This document shows positions 25,917-34,329 of a stretch of 64,000 nt of DNA, piece by piece. Under the pieces are notes generated by a model. That model saw only the letters and a list, made by a program, of their open reading frames with translations. It had not been told where the DNA came from and did not search any database. The DNA lies in NCBI RefSeq assembly GCF_020510665.1, contig NZ_CP075187.1:3293001-3357000 (forward strand), read 5' to 3'. The stretch comes from Dechloromonas denitrificans (lineage in GTDB: Bacteria; Pseudomonadota; Gammaproteobacteria; Burkholderiales; Rhodocyclaceae). Position numbers and translations under genes: made by a program. Position 1 is the stretch's first letter. Each line of letters opens with the position of its first letter.

Positions 25917-28076
25917 TCAAAGACTGGCTTCAAAGTCCTCGAAAGGCATCGGGCGGCCGAAGAGATAGCCCTGAAAAGCCTGGCAACCGTGCTCAACCAG
26001 ATAGGCGTGCTGCTCATCGGCCTCAACCCCCTCTGCCACCACATTCAGCCGCAAGGTACTGCCCATGGCAATAATCGCCCGGACAATCGCGGCATCATCG
26101 GGGTCGACCGTAATGTCACGGACGAAAGAACGATCAACCTTGAGCTGTTCGAAAGGAAAACGCTTGAGGTAAGACAGCGAGGCGTAACCGGTTCCAAAGT
26201 CATCCAGAGAAAAACGCACGCCGATGGCACGCAATGCCTGCATTTTGACAACCACCCCATCGACGTTGTCGAGCAGCAGGCTTTCCGTCAGCTCCAGTTT
26301 CAGACGCTGTGGATCGGCCTCGTTTCTTGCCAATGCCGCTTTGACCTGTTCGACAAAATCAGCCTGGCGGAACTGACGGGCGCTGACATTGACGGCCAGG
26401 TAAAGCCCCGCTGTTTTCGGGTTATCGGCCCAGCGCCGCAAACGGGCGCAAGCCATATCGAGCACCCACAGCCCGATCGGGACAATCAGGCCGGTTTCTT
26501 CGGCCAGCGGAATGAAGTCGCCCGGCGCGACCATCGGCTTGCCGGGCGGTTGCCAACGCAACAGTGTCTCGGCACCGATCGCTTGCCGAGCGCCATCGAC
26601 CTGGGGCTGGACGAAAAGACGGAATTCATTGCGCGACAAGGCTTGACGCAAACCAGCCTCAAGTCCGGCCCGGATATCGAGCGCCGTCTGCATCTCGTTA
26701 TCGAAGAAGCGAATGGTATTTCGTCCGGCATCTTTCGATTTGTAGAGCGCAATATCGGCCTGCTTGAGAATGGCCTCGGTGGTTTTATCGTGACCACAGA
26801 ACAGGCTGATGCCAAAGCTGGCACTGTGAAAATATTCGCCATCACCAAGCATGACGTAGGGTCTGGCCAGTTCCAGGCGAATTTTCTCGGCAATGATTTC
26901 GGCCTGAACCCCGGCCGCCTCGGCATCTTCGCCCAGATCCTCAAGCATCACGACAAACTCGTCACCACCGAGTCTGGCGGCCGTATCGCCTTCACGAATC
27001 CGGAAAGTCAGACGACTGGCGACTTCGACCAGCAACCGGTCCCCCATGTCGTGACCGAGGGTATCGTTCAGCGTCTTGAAATTATCCAGATCGATCATCA
27101 GCAAGGCGCCATATTGCGCACTGCGATTGCTCGCCGCCTGCGCCTTGGCCAGCCGATTAAGCAAGAGACGCCGATTGGGCAGCGCGGTCAACGGGTCGTA
27201 GAAGGCGAGATTGTGGATTTCCGACTCGGCGACCTTGAGATTGCTGATATCCGAAAAGGTACTGACGTAATGGGTCAGTGCCCCGTGATCATCCCTCACC
27301 GCACTGATCGTCAGCCATTCCGGATAAATCTCGCCGGACTTGCGCCGATTCCAGATTTCACCTTCCCAATGCCCGTGCGACAGGAGGCATTGCCACATCG
27401 CCTGGTAAAACGCCTTGTCCTGCCGGCCGGACTGCAACAGGCTCGGTTTTCGGCCAATCGCCTCGTCGGCCGAATAGCCGGTCAGCCGGACAAAAGCCTG
27501 GTTGACCCGCAGTATCCGCTGGGCCGGGTCGGTCACCATGATCGCCGCCTGGGACTCGAAGGCGACGGCAGCAATGCGCAACTCCTGTTCCATCCGGCGT
27601 CGTTCGCTGATATCCGAAGCAATCCCGAGATAGCCGTTGATTGTCCCGTGCGGGTTGCGCAAGGCCGTAACCGACAAGCGGACGGGCAGTGTCGAGCCAT
27701 CCTTGCGACGATATGTCCAATCCTGCTCATCGGTATTGACAATGGCCAGACGTGCGACAAAAACCTCGAAGCCAGTCGCTACCGGGCGTTGCAATTCAAG
27801 TGACAGGGCATGCGCGCGGCAGGCAACCTCATCCAGCTCATGAAACAGCCCCGGCGTAGCGCGACCAACCACTTCCGCCCAACTGTAACCGAGCATTTTC
27901 TGGGCAGCCCGGTTGAAGTAGAGAATGGTCCCTTCGGCATCCGTCGCAATGATCGAATGCCCGGCATTTTCGAGAATGGCGTGCTGGATTTCGAATAATT
28001 CCGGCAGGCACTGATCGGTATCGATCAGATTGTCGCCCGCACAACAAGGGAAAAACGGCGGGGACTCAGCAACCAT
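25917..28076 (-). CDS. PAS-PAS-GGDEF-EAL cyclic-di-GMP protein
   Basis: 719-residue cytoplasmic sensor. Two PAS domains (residues about 25-150 and 165-285) precede a GGDEF domain whose active site RLGGDEF is intact near residue 370, and a C-terminal EAL domain. The EAL motif reads ETL (GAETLLRW, near residue 500), a common tolerated variant. The other catalytic blocks NVSARQF, ELTESLLL, DDFGTGYASLSYL and VVAEGVE are present, so phosphodiesterase activity is plausible. No membrane helix is seen. It lies between queC and a PilZ gene. Confidence 0.92.
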   Translation of the reverse strand: MVAESPPFFPCCAGDNLIDTDQCLPELFEIQHAILENAGHSIIATDAEGTILYFNRAAQKMLGYSWAEVVGRATPGLFHELDEVACRAHALSLELQRPVATGFEVFVARLAIVNTDEQDWTYRRKDGSTLPVRLSVTALRNPHGTINGYLGIASDISERRRMEQELRIAAVAFESQAAIMVTDPAQRILRVNQAFVRLTGYSADEAIGRKPSLLQSGRQDKAFYQAMWQCLLSHGHWEGEIWNRRKSGEIYPEWLTISAVRDDHGALTHYVSTFSDISNLKVAESEIHNLAFYDPLTALPNRRLLLNRLAKAQAASNRSAQYGALLMIDLDNFKTLNDTLGHDMGDRLLVEVASRLTFRIREGDTAARLGGDEFVVMLEDLGEDAEAAGVQAEIIAEKIRLELARPYVMLGDGEYFHSASFGISLFCGHDKTTEAILKQADIALYKSKDAGRNTIRFFDNEMQTALDIRAGLEAGLRQALSRNEFRLFVQPQVDGARQAIGAETLLRWQPPGKPMVAPGDFIPLAEETGLIVPIGLWVLDMACARLRRWADNPKTAGLYLAVNVSARQFRQADFVEQVKAALARNEADPQRLKLELTESLLLDNVDGVVVKMQALRAIGVRFSLDDFGTGYASLSYLKRFPFEQLKVDRSFVRDITVDPDDAAIVRAIIAMGSTLRLNVVAEGVEADEQHAYLVEHGCQAFQGYLFGRPMPFEDFEASL

Positions 28077-28212
28077 GCCCGTTCATCCACCGGAGAGAAC
28101 GGGGCTTCAAGCACAACACAGTCCTGCAGGTAAAAACCAAGCCCCTCATCATTCCCCCGCAAACCCTTCTGCGACAGTCACCCCGACATTAATTCCATTA
28201 TGCTCACAGGGT

Positions 28213-28229
28213 CTATTGTCTGACAATAG
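28213..28229. repeat. Perfect 17-bp palindrome upstream of the GGDEF-EAL gene
   Basis: CTATTGTC and GACAATAG flank a single T in the 203-base gap between the GGDEF-EAL start (28076) and the PilZ stop (28279). The TTGTCTGACAA core resembles operators of some GntR-family proteins, but no cognate regulator is adjacent. Otherwise this gap holds nothing recognisable. Confidence 0.4.
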
Positions 28230-28278
28230 GGGACTGCAAATTTTGCAACACTTGGGCGGGTGGCCCACAAAGCCGTGG

Positions 28279-28641
28279 TCAGGGTTTGATCAGCAGCGCC
28301 AGTTCACGCTCGAGCAACATTTCGTCGCCCATATTGAGCGCCACCAGCCGACGCAGATGGGTCACGCTGTCGAGGTCGATTTCACGACAGGCAAGGCCGT
28401 AGACCTGGCCTTGATGGTGCACGATGGCTACTTCCATGCTGATCATCGTTCCCATCTCGTCGAGCCGTACCTTGAGCGAACCTTTCGTCCCGACCTTGGC
28501 GTAGAAGTCGGCTTCCGGCTGGATCAGCGCACCATTCAGCGACAGATCAAGGACTTCGACCGAGGCCTCGCCCGCCGGCAGATAAAGCCTTGCTTCGGTC
28601 TGGAAATGAATCCGGGAAAACTGGCGGCGATTGCTGGTCAT
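28279..28641 (-). CDS. PilZ domain protein (c-di-GMP receptor)
   Basis: 120-residue single PilZ domain. The N-terminal RRQFSR supplies the RxxxR arginines and DLSLNGALI the D/NxSxxG motif, both needed for c-di-GMP binding. It is encoded 15 bases after queE on the same strand and upstream of the GGDEF-EAL gene, so turnover enzyme and receptor are close together. The target of this receptor is unknown. Confidence 0.88.
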   Translation of the reverse strand: MTSNRRQFSRIHFQTEARLYLPAGEASVEVLDLSLNGALIQPEADFYAKVGTKGSLKVRLDEMGTMISMEVAIVHHQGQVYGLACREIDLDSVTHLRRLVALNMGDEMLLERELALLIKP

Positions 28642-28656
28642 GGAAGTCTCCGTCCG

Positions 28657-29295
28657 TTATTTGCCCTTCATGTTACCCCAAAGCACTTTGTGCAACTGCA
28701 TCTGAAAGCGCACATCGAGACCGTCTTCGAGTATCCATTCAGCCAGCATCCGTGGCTCGACACGCCCCTGGGCCGGAGAGAGCAGAACCTGGCAACATTG
28801 CGCCAGGTTGCGCAGGCGCAATGCATCGCGCGCCCACTCGTAATCGCCGCGCGAAGCAATGACGATCTTGATTTCATCACGGACCGTCAGCACATCGAGG
28901 TTTTCCCAACGATTGCGCGCCGATTCGCCGGAATCCGGCGCCTTCAAATCCATAATCCGCGCCACACGCGGGTCGACCGCAGCAACATCAAGCGCACCGG
29001 AGGTTTCCAGGGAAACGTCATAGCCGGCATCGCACAAGGCCGTCAGCAAAGGCAGGCATTCTTTCTGCGACAGCGGCTCGCCGCCGGTCACGCAAACCTG
29101 GCGGGTGGGGTATTTGGCGACCTCGGCCAGCACCGAGGCGATCGTTGCCGGCTCGCCGCCGGTAAAGCTGTATTCGGTGTCGCACCAGACACAGCGCAAC
29201 GGGCAGCCGGTCAGGCGGACAAAGACGGTCGGCAGGCCGGCGCGTGCAGCTTCTCCCTGCAGGGAGAAGAAAATTTCAGTCAGACGTAAAGCCAA
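28657..29295 (-). CDS. queE: 7-carboxy-7-deazaguanine synthase QueE
   Basis: 212-residue radical SAM enzyme that converts 6-carboxy-tetrahydropterin to 7-carboxy-7-deazaguanine. The CPLRCVWC segment near residue 31 is the three-cysteine iron-sulfur motif; EIFFSLQGEAARAGLPTVFVRLTG and VCVTGGEPLSQKE are family blocks. It starts one base after the cpoB stop, a queE-tol-pal linkage common in beta- and gammaproteobacteria. Confidence 0.95.
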   Translation of the reverse strand: MALRLTEIFFSLQGEAARAGLPTVFVRLTGCPLRCVWCDTEYSFTGGEPATIASVLAEVAKYPTRQVCVTGGEPLSQKECLPLLTALCDAGYDVSLETSGALDVAAVDPRVARIMDLKAPDSGESARNRWENLDVLTVRDEIKIVIASRGDYEWARDALRLRNLAQCCQVLLSPAQGRVEPRMLAEWILEDGLDVRFQMQLHKVLWGNMKGK

Positions 29296-30033
29296 TTATT
29301 TCTTCTTCAAACGTTGCTGGGCCGACTCGGCTGCCGGTGTGTTGGGATACTTGCCGAGCACTGTTTCCAGCGAGCGCTTGGCGCCGGCCGGATTACCCAG
29401 CTCCTGCTGGCAGGTGGCAATCGCCAGCCAGGCATCGGGGGCCTTCGGGGAGTCCGCATACTTGGTCGTGACCAGCGTTTGTGCTTCGATCGCACGCTTG
29501 CAGTCGCGCTGGGCGTACCAGGCATTGCCGAGCCAGTATTGGGCATTCGGCGCCAACGAACTGTCCGGGTATTTCTGGACAAATCCGGCGAAGGCCACAG
29601 CGGCCTCCTTGTACTTGGCCGCTTTGAACTGGTTCAACGCAGCTTCGTATTCCTGCCCCTCGCGTGCCGGATCGGCTTTCACCGGATTTCCGCCGGCAGC
29701 GGGGTCGACCGCGGCATTGGCGCTACCCGGAGCCTCGAACTTGCGCAAACGAGTATCGAGATCGAGATAAAAATCCTGCTGCCGCTTCTTGGCGGTTTCC
29801 AACTCGTAATTCAGTGTTTCCAATTGACCGCGCAAGCGGGCAATTTCTTCGGCCTGGCGCTGGATCTGACCTGCCAGATCCAGCTGACCCTTGGCTTGCT
29901 GGTCGAAGCGCGCCTCCGTCTTGATTTTCAGATCGGTAATCTGACGACGTGCTTCATCGTCGTCAAATACACCGGCCTGCGCTTGGGCCGTGCCGAGTGC
30001 GGCAATCAGGAGGGCGATTCGAACCGGGTGCAT
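29296..30033 (-). CDS. cpoB: Tol-Pal system/cell division coordinator CpoB (YbgF)
   Basis: 245-residue periplasmic protein. A signal peptide (MHPVRIALLIAALGTAQAQA) is followed by a coiled-coil trimerisation region (residues about 30-100) and C-terminal tetratricopeptide repeats (YEAALNQFKAAKYKEAAVAFAGF ... YWLGNAWYAQRDCKRAI). It coordinates outer-membrane constriction with septal peptidoglycan synthesis. It directly follows pal, the normal order. Confidence 0.94.
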   Translation of the reverse strand: MHPVRIALLIAALGTAQAQAGVFDDDEARRQITDLKIKTEARFDQQAKGQLDLAGQIQRQAEEIARLRGQLETLNYELETAKKRQQDFYLDLDTRLRKFEAPGSANAAVDPAAGGNPVKADPAREGQEYEAALNQFKAAKYKEAAVAFAGFVQKYPDSSLAPNAQYWLGNAWYAQRDCKRAIEAQTLVTTKYADSPKAPDAWLAIATCQQELGNPAGAKRSLETVLGKYPNTPAAESAQQRLKKK

Positions 30034-30035
30034 GA

Positions 30036-30584
30036 TCAGAACTCGCCGCGACCGTCAGCTGCACGGTAGAGGATATCGGCGCGACGGTTTTCCGCCCAGG
30101 CCGACTCATCGTGACCGTCGTTCTTCGGCTTTTCTTCACCGAGGCTGACCGACTCCACCTGATCTTCGCGAGCGCCGAGCAGGGTCAGCGAACGCTTGAC
30201 TGCATCGGCCCGCTTCTGGCCAAGCGACAGGTTGTATTCGCGGCTGCCGCGTTCGTCGGTATTGCCTTGCAGCAGCACCTTGAAACCACGATTGGCAACG
30301 AGGTACTTGGCATGTGCGGCAACCAGATCCTTGTATTCGCCCTTGACTTCGTAGCTGTCGAGATCGAAATAGATGCTGCGCTGGGCAAGCGTGCTCTTCG
30401 GATCGGTCAGTTCGCGCGGCAGACCACGGGAATCGAGGCCACCGGCAACCACCGGAGCAACACCGGTATTGCTGCCACCGGTACGGGACTCGACCGGCGC
30501 ACCGCCATTGTCGTCAGGAATCGGGGTAGAGCTGCAACCGACGATCAAGGCGGACAGCAGGGCGGGAATAAGCAGTTTTTTCAT
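30036..30584 (-). CDS. pal: Peptidoglycan-associated lipoprotein Pal
   Basis: 182-residue outer-membrane lipoprotein. The signal ends in a lipobox with Cys17 (ALIVGC). After a linker the C-terminal OmpA-like domain contains LLQGNTDERGSREYNLSLGQKRADAVKRSL, the peptidoglycan-binding signature. It anchors the outer membrane to the wall and binds TolB. It lies between tolB and cpoB. Confidence 0.96.
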   Translation of the reverse strand: MKKLLIPALLSALIVGCSSTPIPDDNGGAPVESRTGGSNTGVAPVVAGGLDSRGLPRELTDPKSTLAQRSIYFDLDSYEVKGEYKDLVAAHAKYLVANRGFKVLLQGNTDERGSREYNLSLGQKRADAVKRSLTLLGAREDQVESVSLGEEKPKNDGHDESAWAENRRADILYRAADGRGEF

Positions 30585-30611
30585 GGTGTTCTCCGGGGAA
30601 TATGGTGAGGA

Positions 30612-31892
30612 TTATTGAAAGAAAGGGCCCCAGGCCGGCTCGCGTACATCACCTGCAGCCACCGAGAGGCGTTGTTTGATCCTGCCATCGCTGGAGACAG
30701 CCGATAGAACGCCGCGCCCGCCAACTTCTGTGGCGATCAGGATCATGCGGCTATTAGGGGCAAAACTGGGGGATTCGTCCTTGTGCGAGTCGGTCAGCAC
30801 CTGCACCTGACGGCTGGCCAGATCCATCACGGCGAGCTGGAAGCGACCTTCGCGACGGGTAATGAAAGCCAGGCTCTTGCCATCCGGCGACGGACGCGGC
30901 GAGACGTTGTAATTGCCTTCGAAACTGACCCGGCGGGCATCACCGCCATTGGCGCCGATCTGGTAAATCTGCGGGCTGCCGCCCCGATCGGACGTGAAAT
31001 AGATTGTGCCGCCATCCGGCGAGTAGCGCGGTTCGGTATCGATGCCACCCGACTGGCTCAGACGCTGGACGCCACTGCCATCAGCATTGACGGCGTAAAT
31101 CTGCGAATTGCCGTCCTTGGAAAGCACGACTGCCAGCCGGCGACCATCCGGCGACCAGGCCGGTGCCGAATTGGAGCCCTTGAAATTGGCAACGATCTGG
31201 CGCTGCCCGGAAGCCAGCGAATGAACGTAAATGACCGGCTTCTTCTTTTCGAAGGAGACATAAGCCAGACGCCCACCATCCGGCGACCAGGCCGGCGAAA
31301 TAATCGGCTCGGTCGAGGTCAGCGCAGTCGCGGCCCCCTGGCCGTCGGCATCGGCGATCTGCAGCAGGAATTGACCGCGCGCTTTGACGACATAGGCGAT
31401 CCGGGTCGAGAAAACGCCCTTCTCGCCAGTCAGTTTTTCATAGATGTAATCGGCGATGCGGTGACCGGCGGCACGCAATTGCTGGTTGCTGGTGACGTAG
31501 ACCGCGCCACCCAGGGTCACGCCTTTTTGTGTGTCATAAACCCGGAAACGGGCTTCCATGCGGCCATCCGGGCTTTGTGCCAGACGCCCGGCAGCCAGTG
31601 AGTCGGCACCACGGCCTTTCCATTCGCCGTAATTGATCGGGGAATTTTCATCGAGCACGGCATTGGCCGGATCGATCAGCTTGAACAGGCCGCTGCGCTC
31701 CAGATCAGAACGAACCGTCGCGGTGATGATGCGAGACGCCGTGGCATCACCGCTAAAATCGGCAATCGCAATCGGCAGACGATTGGCACCGGCACCGCTG
31801 ATCTCGATCGATAACTGGGCCTGAGCCAATCCGGCCACGGAGAGCGCGAGAGCCAGGAAGAAACGGCGTGAAATTTTGTACATTGCGTTCAT
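30612..31892 (-). CDS. tolB: Tol-Pal translocation protein TolB
   Basis: About 426-residue periplasmic beta-propeller. The signal peptide (RRFFLALALSVAGLAQA) is followed by the TolB N-terminal domain (IEISGAGANRLPIAIADF) and repeated propeller blades with the SPDG/R motif (PAWSPDGGRLAYVSFE, PAWSPDGRRLAVVLS, PRYSPDGGTIYFTSD). The ATG at 31892 was chosen over an upstream TTG; 31883 is another possibility. TolB links Pal to TolA. Confidence 0.95.
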   Translation of the reverse strand: MNAMYKISRRFFLALALSVAGLAQAQLSIEISGAGANRLPIAIADFSGDATASRIITATVRSDLERSGLFKLIDPANAVLDENSPINYGEWKGRGADSLAAGRLAQSPDGRMEARFRVYDTQKGVTLGGAVYVTSNQQLRAAGHRIADYIYEKLTGEKGVFSTRIAYVVKARGQFLLQIADADGQGAATALTSTEPIISPAWSPDGGRLAYVSFEKKKPVIYVHSLASGQRQIVANFKGSNSAPAWSPDGRRLAVVLSKDGNSQIYAVNADGSGVQRLSQSGGIDTEPRYSPDGGTIYFTSDRGGSPQIYQIGANGGDARRVSFEGNYNVSPRPSPDGKSLAFITRREGRFQLAVMDLASRQVQVLTDSHKDESPSFAPNSRMILIATEVGGRGVLSAVSSDGRIKQRLSVAAGDVREPAWGPFFQ

Positions 31893-31914
31893 TTTCAATA
31901 GGTTTTACGCGATT

Positions 31915-32742
31915 TTACTCTTCAAACGGCTTGTATTTTATTTCCAGCGTACGCTGGAAAAGCGCCGCATCATCGGGCTTTGGCAAGGGTGACGACTTGA
32001 GGATGGCTCGCTCGATCGCTGCATCCAGACCCGGATTGCCGCTCGAACGCTTGAGCTTGATGGCCAGCACCTCACCGGACGGCAATTGATCGACGGCGAA
32101 AATGGCTTCGGGATTGCCCTGCAAGCCGGGTGGCAGAACGATGTTCCCGCGCACCTTGACACGAATCTTGGTCGCGTAATCAGCCAGCCCGCGCTTGTTC
32201 GACGAGGCGCGCTGCTCGGCTTCCGCCGCGGCGGCATTCGACATCCGCTGACTGTCCGTTGCACTGCGGGTCGCAGATTTGAGCTGCGAGGTCTCCTTGG
32301 CCAGCTCCTTGTCGAAGTCAAACTTCGGTGCCTCGGGCTTCTTCGGCTCCGGCTTCTTGGGCGGCTCGGGTTTCGGCTCAGGCTTTTTCGGCGGTTCCGG
32401 CTTCGGTGGCTCGGGCTTGGGTTCCGGTTTCTTCGGCTCAGGCTTCTTCTTTTCTTCCTTGACCGCGATATCCGGTTTTTTCGGCGGCGGTGGCTCAGGC
32501 TTGGGCTCGACCTTGGGCAACGGCTTCGGTTCCGGTTTCACCTCGGGTTCCGGTGGAGGCGGCGGCGGGACAAAAGTCGCCGGTGCCGGTTTGGCCGACC
32601 ACAGTTCAACCTCCATCACCTCAGGCGGGCTGCGCTTCCACTGCACACCAAGAAAGAGCGCCAGCACCAGACCGACGTGCACCGCGATGGTGAACGCCAG
32701 TGCGTACTTTTTACCGGGCTCTTCGGGACGATCGAGAATCAT
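31915..32742 (-). CDS. tolA: TolA with TonB-like Pro/Lys/Glu linker
   Basis: 275-residue inner-membrane protein spanning the periplasm. One helix lies near residues 15-35. A long low-complexity linker (residues about 55-145) is built from PEPK, PKPE and PEPPKK units. The C-terminal domain (TKIRVKVRGNIVLPP ... VDQLPSGEVLAIKLKRSSGN) matches the TolA C-terminus. The linker resembles that of TonB rather than the Lys/Ala-rich helix of E. coli TolA. It overlaps tolR by four bases. Confidence 0.92.
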   Translation of the reverse strand: MILDRPEEPGKKYALAFTIAVHVGLVLALFLGVQWKRSPPEVMEVELWSAKPAPATFVPPPPPPEPEVKPEPKPLPKVEPKPEPPPPKKPDIAVKEEKKKPEPKKPEPKPEPPKPEPPKKPEPKPEPPKKPEPKKPEAPKFDFDKELAKETSQLKSATRSATDSQRMSNAAAAEAEQRASSNKRGLADYATKIRVKVRGNIVLPPGLQGNPEAIFAVDQLPSGEVLAIKLKRSSGNPGLDAAIERAILKSSPLPKPDDAALFQRTLEIKYKPFEE

Positions 32743-33149
32743 TTGCCAGTTGTCTGTACAACCAGGCCAACGCGCTTGACCTGAGCACGCTGCAATTCAT
32801 CCATCACCGAAAGGACGGCCTCGTACTTGACGTTCTTGTCACCGGCGATCAACACCGGCTGCTCCGGATTCTTGTCCTGCGCAGCGCGGATCATGCCCGG
32901 CAGTTCCTTGCGGTCGACGCGGATTTCCTTGCCGTTTCCAGACCGGTCGGTCAGCGTCAGGGTCTGGTCGGCCTTGATCGCGACTTCGAGCGGCGCCGTC
33001 GGTGCGGTATTGGCCTTGCCGACAGTCGGCACATCGATACTCGACGTCGTCATCATCGGCGCAGCCACCATGAAGATGACGAGCAGCACCAGCATGACGT
33101 CGATGTAGGGAACGACGTTGATTTCAGCTTTCAGGCGACGCTGGCGCAT
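32739..33149 (-). CDS. tolR: Tol-Pal protein TolR
   Basis: 136-residue ExbD/TolR family protein. The single helix carries EINVVPYIDVMLVLLVIFMVAAPM with the channel aspartate (Asp17), followed by a periplasmic domain. It forms the proton channel with TolQ, whose gene ends three bases upstream, and overlaps tolA. Confidence 0.95.
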   Translation of the reverse strand: MRQRRLKAEINVVPYIDVMLVLLVIFMVAAPMMTTSSIDVPTVGKANTAPTAPLEVAIKADQTLTLTDRSGNGKEIRVDRKELPGMIRAAQDKNPEQPVLIAGDKNVKYEAVLSVMDELQRAQVKRVGLVVQTTGK

Positions 33150-33152
33150 GGC

Positions 33153-33830
33153 TTAACGCATCTGCCGCTGAAGGATGTTGGAGAACTCTTCCATGAACGA
33201 TTCGTAACGCACGGCCAGGCGGTCGATATCGTGCGAGAAACGGTTGTAGGCGAGAACGGCCGGGATGGCGGCGAACAGGCCGATGGCGGTGGCGACCAGC
33301 GCTTCGGCAATACCCGGTGCAACCGAGGCCAGCGTGGCCTGGCCGACATTTGAAAGGCCGCGGAAAGCGTGCATGATGCCCCACACCGTACCGAACAGAC
33401 CGACATACGGCGAAACCGAACCGACCGAAGCGAGGAAGGCGAGGTGCGATTCAAGTGCATCCATTTCGCGCTGGTAGGTCGCGCGCATGGCGCGGCGCGA
33501 ACCATCGACGATGTCCTTCGGGTCGAGGTTCTTCTGGCCCTTGAGCTTGGTGAATTCGCGGAAACCGGCTTCGAAGATGCGCTCCATCGAACCGGCATGG
33601 TGGCGGTCGTTGACCGCGCTGTTGTAGAGGTTGTTCAGATCGCCACCGGACCAGAAATCGCGCTCGAAAGTCTCGGTCTTGGTGCGCGCCAGGCGCACGG
33701 TGAACCACTTCATCGAGATGTAGTACCAGGACATGAAGGAAACGCCGGCGAGCAAGGCCATGACGGCCTGGACGACCGCACTGGCCTGGAGAATCAGGTG
33801 GAGGATGGACATATCCTGGGTGACGTTCAT
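33153..33830 (-). CDS. tolQ: Tol-Pal protein TolQ
   Basis: 225-residue three-helix membrane protein. The first helix lies near residues 10-35; the second and third flank FRGLSNVGQATLASVAPGIAEALVATAIGLFAAIPAVLAYN, the conserved MotA/TolQ/ExbB block. It overlaps ybgC by four bases, so the tol genes are translationally coupled. Confidence 0.96.
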   Translation of the reverse strand: MNVTQDMSILHLILQASAVVQAVMALLAGVSFMSWYYISMKWFTVRLARTKTETFERDFWSGGDLNNLYNSAVNDRHHAGSMERIFEAGFREFTKLKGQKNLDPKDIVDGSRRAMRATYQREMDALESHLAFLASVGSVSPYVGLFGTVWGIMHAFRGLSNVGQATLASVAPGIAEALVATAIGLFAAIPAVLAYNRFSHDIDRLAVRYESFMEEFSNILQRQMR

Positions 33831-34249
33831 TTCAGCGCTTCCAGTTTTTGATGCAGAAAATCGGGGATGGCAGCCGGCGTCATGGTGGCCATGTTGACGC
33901 AGGCAATTTCGACGGTGCCGGTGACCAACTCGACATCGCCACGACGGACATGCTGGCGGAAGACAACGCGGACGCGGGTCAGTTTTTCAACTTCCAGGCC
34001 AACGGTCAGTTCGTCATCGAGCCGCGCCGGCTTGAGGTATTCGCAACTCGCCTTGCGCGCCACGAAGCCGATACCGGCTTCGGCAGCCAGCGCCGACTGG
34101 TCATGGCCGGCAAAACGCATCCATTCCGTGCGGCAGCGCTCGAAGAAGCGGAGGTAATTGGCGTAGTAAACCACGCCGCCGGCATCGGTATCCTCGTAAT
34201 AAACGCGAACGGGGATCGAGAAGGCGTTGGGCTTGGGCTCGTATTTCAT
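33827..34249 (-). CDS. ybgC: Tol-Pal-associated acyl-CoA thioesterase YbgC
   Basis: 140-residue hot-dog fold thioesterase. RVYYEDTDAGGVVYYANYLRFFERCRTEWM near residues 14-43 contains the catalytic Asp of this family (EDTDAGG). It heads the tol operon in the standard order ybgC-tolQRAB-pal. It probably acts on acyl-ACP or short acyl-CoA near the inner membrane. Confidence 0.94.
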   Translation of the reverse strand: MKYEPKPNAFSIPVRVYYEDTDAGGVVYYANYLRFFERCRTEWMRFAGHDQSALAAEAGIGFVARKASCEYLKPARLDDELTVGLEVEKLTRVRVVFRQHVRRGDVELVTGTVEIACVNMATMTPAAIPDFLHQKLEALK

Positions 34250-34303
34250 CCCGCGATTTTACCTTGCGCTGCAACAAGTTTTTGTAACGATCTGTTTCTA
34301 TCG

Positions 34304-34327
34304 CCTGTCGCGGTCGACCGCGACAGG
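34304..34327. repeat. Perfect 24-bp palindrome between ruvB and ybgC
   Basis: The half CCTGTCGCGGTC is followed directly by its reverse complement, with GTCGAC at the centre. It begins two bases past the ruvB stop on the minus strand and has no following T-run, so it is not a standard terminator. The core is shared with the GGTCGACC repeats described in the findings. Confidence 0.7.
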
Positions 34328-34329
34328 GC

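Noticed and set aside
25842..27803. 653-codon plus-strand open frame opposite the GGDEF-EAL gene
   Set aside because: Antisense shadow; the minus strand encodes intact PAS, GGDEF and EAL domains.
32279..32779. Plus-strand Gly/Ser/Phe repeat-rich frame opposite tolA
   Set aside because: It is the reverse complement of the PEPK linker and not a silk-like or PE-PGRS-like protein.
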